This document shows, piece by piece, positions 58,773 to 64,000 of a stretch of 64,000 nucleotides of DNA. The DNA is from Ciborinia camelliae (lineage: Eukaryota > Ascomycota > Leotiomycetes > Helotiales > Sclerotiniaceae): positions 2,104,795 through 2,168,794 of the forward strand of contig JANPYM010000003.1 of the NCBI GenBank assembly GCA_025890175.1, in the 5' to 3' direction. Each line of letters opens with the position of its first letter. The stretch's first letter is position 1. A program made the translations under genes and the position numbers. The notes under the pieces are model-generated. The model made no database searches, was not told the origin of the DNA, and saw nothing but the letters and a program-made list of their open reading frames with translations.

Positions 58773-60120
58773 CTACAAGACTCCGGGAGCAGACTCCAGA
58801 TTCTTTATGTCCAGTCCCCATCCAAGAAGTCCTACCCTCTTCCCTTCTTTGATGTCCTTTTGGACCTCTTCAACCGCCCAGAACACGAACTTATGGTCAG
58901 GAGGTATATTGGCATTATGGAAATCAGCGCCATCAACCAGATGTGCAAAAGCCTGCCCATACTTCTCGTACACATAGGCTTCAGGATCGAGTCGATAAAA
59001 CCACTTGCAGAACCGCAGTCCGACTTCTTCGGGTCTCATCCCAGTTCATACTCTTCGTATTTATGGCCTGCGAGCTGACAAATGCCATTTTCTTATTCCA
59101 ACTCACACATTGCCATCGCAGTAAGTTATACACTTTGTCCCCGAGACCCGCAGCCCTAGATCCACTCTTGTATGTTGCCAACTGCAAACAGGAAGCTAAT
59201 ATTATAGCGTCTTCAAGGACTAGAGTACTCCCACTAGCAGAGCTTGGAATGCGCAGAATTGCCAATCTTTACAGCGCGACCACTATTTGGAGTCCATTCA
59301 CGACAAAGTTGCACCATAACAGCGGCCAGTGGATCACAGAACCGTTGGGCGAATTCTTTTTACGAGAGCCACAATGGCTTCGCGACAGTCGGTCACCCTC
59401 TTGAGAACTTGAATGACTTCATCAGGATCAACGGTAGGATCCCACGACTCTTTGACCTCGGCACTTCCTTCCGCCAAGAAATTGTTACGAGGTGTAATAC
59501 TGAAAGCGACGATTTCAGGTGAAAATAAGAGCCCAATATGCATCCCAGGTCCCAGCGAAAGCTCATGCGATACAGAATTATTGCCTCCCTATCTCTTTTG
59601 AAGAGCCGGATCTTCCTTAACCAAATGTCCTGGATATGATGCACGAGAGACGGACATGCCGCTTGACACCGATGCCATATGCTCACCAGCAATTAGAATT
59701 TCGCATTGTGACTTAGCAGAACCAGCAGCAACGACAATGTAAGTTACCCTAATCGAGCCGCTTTCAGTCATAACACCACTCGGACCGACATCTTCATCTT
59801 CGAAATACTTCTCGATCTCTTGTCCATATTTGACATTGACGCCTACCTAGTCTAGCCACTTACCGCAACAACATTTGGTAAAAGTTTTTGTGAATTTGCA
59901 AAGCACCCACGTGCGCAACGCCATTTTTTCAAGTAGAGCTATGTCCTTGGGGTCATTTAACTGGGGTTCCGAAGGTCCATAGATGAGCTCGCCGTCATGC
60001 GTCCGGTAGTATTCGGGTATGTCAGTTTTGTCTTCCTCTAAGTTTTGGCACATATCGGGCCAATGGCGCATGAAGTTTACGGCCGATGGCTGGATAAAAA
60101 TGAGATCCCCTATAGAGTTA
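58773..60120 (-). pseudogene. FAD-dependent monooxygenase (salicylate hydroxylase-like) relic, 5'-truncated
   Basis: Reading down the minus strand from ~60120: PSAVNFMRHWPDMC, RTHDGELIYG, VNVKYGQEIEKYFEDEDVG, IVVAAGSAKSQ, GMHIGLLFSPEIVAF, ESWDPTVDPDEVIQVLKRV, STLVLEDAIILASCLQLA, KVYNLLRW, DPEAYVYEKYGQAFAHLVDG. These are the middle and C-terminal blocks of class A flavoprotein monooxygenases found in polyketide clusters. The N-terminal GxGxxG dinucleotide fold is absent: upstream lie only an acceptor-like site, ~80 bp of AT-rich DNA and a MITE. Two in-frame TAG codons (59847-59849 and 59589-59591) and at least two frame changes (between 59334 and 59265, and between 58981 and 59039) disable it. 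Confidence 0.82.
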
Positions 60121-60202
60121 ATAAGAACACAATTTACTTTTAGTTATAATTGTTGTAAGAACACGTGAATGTTACACATTCACACGATTACTGTACACAA
60201 TA

Positions 60203-60413
60203 CTATAGTGCCAGTGGGCAAACCCACAGAGCCTGAAACGTATTTTTTTTATTTTTAAAATATTTATAATAATTATATATTAGTATATATTACATTTTAA
60301 TTTTAATTTTATTTTTTATTTATAATTTCTTTTTTAAGATTAATATATAATTATTATAAATATTTTAAAAATAAAAAAATACGTTTCAAACTCTATAGAT
60401 TTGCCCACTATAG
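60203..60413. mobile_element. 211-bp MITE with long terminal inverted repeats
   Basis: The two arms (~60203-60283 and ~60333-60413) are inverted complements over about 75 bp, differing by a small indel and a few bases. Ends read CTATAGTG...GGGCAAA and TTTGCCCACTATAG. TA dinucleotides flank both ends (60201-60202 and 60414-60415), as expected for a Tc1/mariner-mobilised element. The arms share GAAACGTATTTTTT and then AT-only sequence, and there is no coding capacity. The transcript would form a long hairpin. Confidence 0.82.
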
Positions 60414-61201
60414 TAATATATAATATATAATCATATTAAATCTATTGTATAAAGTTTTTATAATAATATTTTTATTATATTTATAATATAACTTATATAT
60501 ATTATATTTTTAAAATATAATATTAAGATATACAATCACGTGATCCGAACGCAGTAAAGTGGAGGGGTCGTTTTTGCTCCCGCCCCGGAACCCTTCCACT
60601 TCGTTTCAGGCATAATGCAAAATACAACGTCGTCAACGGCGTCAAATATTAAAAAAGCCATATGGAAGTCTATGCGTACCTATAATCTTATGATACATAT
60701 AAAAATCATTTTAATACAGTACAGAACCTCAACGTCACCTTCAATTTTAATATGAATTATACCAATCGAAAGCTCTTAAAAATCTCTATCAATTGATGTA
60801 TTTATTATTTATTAAATAAGTGTTGGTGAAGAGCTATACTTAGGTCAATATGAGGTGTAGGTTATACAGGGGTATAAAACCCCTGTATTTACCCTAAAGA
60901 GGGTGTTTCAAACGCAAAGCGCGGATTCAGAATCCGTGCTTTTCTAGTACGGATTTATGCCATAGCGGAATTCACCATGGCACGAAACAGCGGATTATAT
61001 AGCTGAATCTGCTATTTTTGACATCCAATATAGCTGGAGCCCTTAACAGATCTACAGAATGTCCCGATCCGAAAATGTGGCTTTGATACCCGCGAGTCCT
61101 AATCAATGGTTTGTACTGTATCCAATCCAAGTCAGTCTCTTTTCCACGATAGCTTAATTCTCCCAATAATCTATAATCTATCAGGTTCTCACGTCAAATC
61201 C
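60414..61201. other. AT-rich block and hairpin-rich promoter of the questin-oxidase-like gene
   Basis: 60414-60532 is almost pure A/T. It is followed by TCACGTGAT, a G/C-rich patch with GTGGAGGGG...CCCTTCCAC complementarity (~60560-60600), and two hairpins: TACAGGGGT/ACCCCTGTA at 60865-60887 and CGGATT/AATCCG at 60922-60936. No gene is seen. Confidence 0.6.
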
Positions 61202-62560
61202 ATGGCCGCTACCAAAACCTCACGATTTTTCTTGTCCCCCGAGTATTCTGGATTAGGTCGTCTCGACTCAAGTCCACTTGGGACCTTCGAGCTGGCAAGC
61301 GAACTCCTACAAATTAATCATGAAAAGTATCACATGTACTTTCGAGATGTCGCCGGCCACAACCACATTCCTCATTCTTTGTTGACTGTTCTGGCAATGG
61401 GAGGCGGGCCAAAAGAGCTGAGGAGGGCATTCGATGATGGATACGTAATTCAGCGTCCATTAGCTCCCGCAGACCTTGAAGTAGCCAAGGAGCTGGGCGA
61501 TCCAGAGAAGTTCAAGGAACGTATGTACACATCAACCGAATACTGCAACTTCTTGGCTTTCTTTGAGCAAGAGATCGACATTAAAGACTGGAAGACAGTC
61601 CTCGATGAATATTGCTTCAAGCGAACCCCTTTGGCCGACACTATGCTCTCCCAGCTGTATGAGGGTCTTTACCACCCCATAATTCACCTTGGCCTCGGTG
61701 TTGAGTTCAATCAACCCAGTCTCATTGCCGAAGGCCTTGCTCACGCTGCATCCCATGATTCAAGCCAAATTGGGCCCTTCTTCTTAGAGACCGAGAAATT
61801 GGCGAGTTCAAGCTCAGTGAAGCCCAAGCCACTTGTCGAGCTTTACGCCGAGATTCGGGGCAACCAAAAGGTCCGGGAGGCTGCATGGCTAAAGGACGGG
61901 CCATTACGTGGAAAGGGGGTGTTGAAGCGTGCCAATGACGAATTGGTAAAGATTGCGGCCCAGTTTCAGGTGAAACCCGAGGACTTGGAACGCGGTACAG
62001 CGGAGATGATGAGTTGTGGTGCACTTACTAGTGCAGCCCAGAAAGATGGGAAGGCACGCAAGATTGACTTTTTCTACTTGCACATCGTCACCTGCTCCAT
62101 CTTCTTCAGTGCTTTGAATCGGCAGGATTGGCTCAACATCGAGGACAAGGTACGTTTACTTGAGTGGAAGGGACGCTTGGATCTTGTGTGGTACGCGGCC
62201 AATGGAGCGGCTGAGATGAAGATCGAAAATTTGCTCGAGTACGAACCCTCTTTGAGCAAAGGGTGGGATTGGCGTGCTCTTTACAAGGGGTCAATTGATA
62301 TCCATGACGATGGTCATGTTGTCAAGTTCATACGAGCTCTGAAGCATGGGGAAGATGTAGTAGAGCCTCATGTGAAGAGAGAAGGCGCTGCTTCTTTTCC
62401 CGTCAATGGCGACATGTGGCTGAAGATTGCACAGATCTGCTATGATTCTACTGCAACTATTGCGCCGGATATCCCAGGTCAGTTATCGAAGAAGTGGGTT
62501 TGGGGTGCTGGGTTTGAGCCACCATGGTTCAAGATTCCAAACTTGAAGAGCGCCGCCTAG
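61202..62560 (+). CDS. Questin oxidase-like Baeyer-Villiger oxidase (GedK/MdpL/AflY family)
   Basis: Single exon; 452 aa from the ATG at 61202. An in-frame ATG at 61106 would add 32 unconserved residues, so I prefer 61202. Motifs of the DUF4243/questin oxidase family: LLQINHEKYHMYFRDVAGHNHIPHSLLT (read in two parts), TEYCNFLAFFEQEI, LYEGLYHPIIHLGLGVEFNQP with its paired histidines, GLAHAASHDS, FFYLHIVTCSIFF, and WLKIAQICYDST near the end. Known members open anthraquinone rings (questin to desmethylsulochrin) or act in aflatoxin, dothistromin and monodictyphenone pathways. No break is visible, so the gene may be active or decayed only in regulation. It faces away from the truncated monooxygenase and the MITE. 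Confidence 0.88.
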   Translation: MAATKTSRFFLSPEYSGLGRLDSSPLGTFELASELLQINHEKYHMYFRDVAGHNHIPHSLLTVLAMGGGPKELRRAFDDGYVIQRPLAPADLEVAKELGDPEKFKERMYTSTEYCNFLAFFEQEIDIKDWKTVLDEYCFKRTPLADTMLSQLYEGLYHPIIHLGLGVEFNQPSLIAEGLAHAASHDSSQIGPFFLETEKLASSSSVKPKPLVELYAEIRGNQKVREAAWLKDGPLRGKGVLKRANDELVKIAAQFQVKPEDLERGTAEMMSCGALTSAAQKDGKARKIDFFYLHIVTCSIFFSALNRQDWLNIEDKVRLLEWKGRLDLVWYAANGAAEMKIENLLEYEPSLSKGWDWRALYKGSIDIHDDGHVVKFIRALKHGEDVVEPHVKREGAASFPVNGDMWLKIAQICYDSTATIAPDIPGQLSKKWVWGAGFEPPWFKIPNLKSAA

Positions 62561-62899
62561 TCAAATTTCATGGTCTTTGGGTAAAACCAAATATGCCAGG
62601 GCCAGAAAGTTAGAATTTTCACCATTGTCTAATGTATGATAAATATAGTTTGACTATCACCTAATAAGCAAGATTAAAGCCAATTAGTGATCGTTGTCTC
62701 GGAAGAGCCATCAAATTTCAATTCATCATACGTATATGATTGATTTTTGAATTTTCAATATTGTTTCACCGTACTATGAAAAGCATAGGTCAACAAAAAC
62801 TTGGGATCATGGTAAAATTGACTTTCCATGTATTCTTGGGGGAATCAGAATTACAGCTTGAAAACTATTTCGGCTAACTAACATCGACTTGTCATCCCC
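62561..62899. other. Intergenic between convergent questin-oxidase-like gene and P450
   Basis: A 339-bp AT-rich spacer holding both 3' flanks. Nothing else is seen. Confidence 0.5.
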
Positions 62900-64000
62900 T
62901 TAAAACCGACGTTGACGAAATTGTACCATTGGCCCATCCCTTACAGCAATGCATGCATCCTTAAGCACGATATGATTTTTATCTCTTTTTCTCCATCCAA
63001 GCTCCGATGACCCTGCGCCTAGATGGTCTCCAGAAACCAGCCGAACATTCATGCGATGCAATGTTTTTGCAACAGTAAGGAGCAACTCTTCCCAGACTAA
63101 CTTCTGTCCTACACAGTTCCAGGGACCGATCCCGAAGGGATTGAAAGCAGATTTGGCGCGAGCAACATCATCGGCAGTGATACTCGCCTCAGAGTCCACG
63201 ATCCATCGCTCGGGTCGAAAAACCCAGGGGTCGCCATAAACTTCCTGGCTGTGCAAGATTCCCCATCCAGAGACTCCGACATGAGTACCTGCCGGTAGGA
63301 GATGGCCGTCAATATCAAGAGCTCCAGGTAGAACTTCTCAAGGTAGCTCGGCAGGTCCAACTGGAGCAAGCCGAAGTGCCTCTTCGATACATGCGGTAAG
63401 GTATTTGCAAGACGAAAGTGTCGGTCCCATTCGAATATCATCTGCAGATGCGAATTCTGTACGAATCTCCTCGACCAACTTGGCGTACACTCTTGGATAC
63501 CTCACAATATAGAACCACAAGCCCACTATGGTGGTTGCAGTGGTGTCCGTACCCGCTGGGATCAGCAAATACGCTTCGGCAATGAATTCTTCGATCGAGA
63601 GTGCTTGGTGGCCTGCGTTATCTGTTGCATTGATTAGATAGTGGAAAATATCTTTACGACTGTTACCGATCTTGGATTCTGTATTCTTGAAGTTTTCTTC
63701 TTCTCTTCTTCTTTGTAGTATGCTTGTTTCCGCAAAGTCATAGAATTGTTGAACCTTTTTTGGCACTATGCAGGCAAAAAGAGTATCAAGACCTCAAGGT
63801 TTGAGCCAGACCCAGGATCTTAACATAAGGGATTGCGAAATCTAAATGATTTAGCATAGTTTGCTGACATGGGGTGTTCCCTCTCTTACCGGGTACATAA
63901 ATTGCATGAAGTAGACGCTGCCGAGTATTATTAGTGACGAAAAGTCTGATACGAATTGAAAACTCCGAAGGGTGACAAAAGATACAAGTCAAATGTTTCA
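62900..64000 (-). pseudogene. Cytochrome P450 relic, runs off the window edge
   Basis: From the window edge down the minus strand: HLDFAIPYVKILGLAQTL, KKVQQFYDFAETSILQRRR, then helix I AGTDTT, the ExxR motif EEALR, a PERW-type meander (FRPERWIVD), and the haem-binding FGIGPWNCVGQKL. The 5' end lies outside the window. A TGA at 63338-63340 interrupts the frame just after the ExxR region, at APVGPAELP. The same frame resumes directly and stays open to 62900. A second break is a frame change at about 63770-63800, between the TLRS end of the upstream segment and the segment holding PKKVQQF; an unrecognised intron there is possible. A fungal microsomal P450 acting on a cluster product is inferred. 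It is probably non-functional. Confidence 0.8.

Noticed and set aside
61106..61201. Earlier ATG for the questin-oxidase-like gene
   Set aside because: It adds 32 residues with no conserved character; the start at 61202 fits the family length better, though the earlier start cannot be excluded.

Overview
The window is nuclear DNA of a filamentous ascomycete. Genes carry short introns (mostly 48-105 bp) with GTRNGT donors, CTAAC/CTGAC-like branch sites and YAG acceptors. There are no operons, and intergenic DNA is long and AT-rich. The gene families, together with abundant ACCTAGGT/GTACCTAC microsatellite-like motifs, suggest Leotiomycetes, probably Sclerotiniaceae; that placement is inference and no search was run.

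From 1 to about 50 kb the layout is a normal housekeeping arm. In order it holds: a four-finger C2H2 transcription factor with a polyQ tract (201-1670); the mitochondrial i-AAA protease Yme1 (3125-5620); a 2EXR/F-box-like protein (7205-8518, minus); mevalonate kinase (10805-12499); the farnesyl/geranylgeranyl transferase alpha subunit (13172-14239); an L-serine/threonine ammonia-lyase (15211-16476); a nine-exon SNF2-RING protein of the SHPRH/Irc20 type (17491-22948, minus); mitoribosomal protein mS41 (23782-24489); a bZIP-like protein without a zipper (27176-27736); a frameshifted Nudix relic (28983-29355, minus); an INO80 subunit Ies1-like protein (30547-32751); a large disordered acidic protein (34033-37476); a repeat-built protein with a repeat-built 5' leader (41585-45049); and a J-domain protein with a C-terminal zinc ribbon (47251-48597, minus). 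Mevalonate kinase and the prenyltransferase alpha subunit are neighbours, which places prenyl-precursor synthesis beside protein prenylation.

From about 50 kb to the end the region turns accessory. A small secreted ten-cysteine protein (50281-50619, minus) precedes a gene-poor stretch. After it comes what looks like a decayed secondary-metabolite cluster of the anthraquinone/halogenated-polyketide type: a flavin-dependent halogenase relic (54560-55260), an AflX/MdpK-like NmrA relic with one in-frame stop (56083-56697, minus), an intact SnoaL-like gene (57292-57801, minus), a 5'-truncated FAD monooxygenase relic (58773-60120, minus), an intact questin-oxidase/AflY-like gene (61202-62560), and a P450 with one nonsense codon and one frameshift (62900 to past the window edge, minus).

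The same region holds a 211-bp MITE beside the truncated monooxygenase. The most unusual signal is a family of three 59-67-bp insertions, at 17244, 54369 and 56961. Each is bounded by a different perfect 5-bp target-site duplication, and the best-preserved copy has TG...CA ends. They look like ultra-short solo-LTR-like elements.

All exon boundaries are read by eye from splice consensus and reading-frame continuity. No database search or structure prediction was run.
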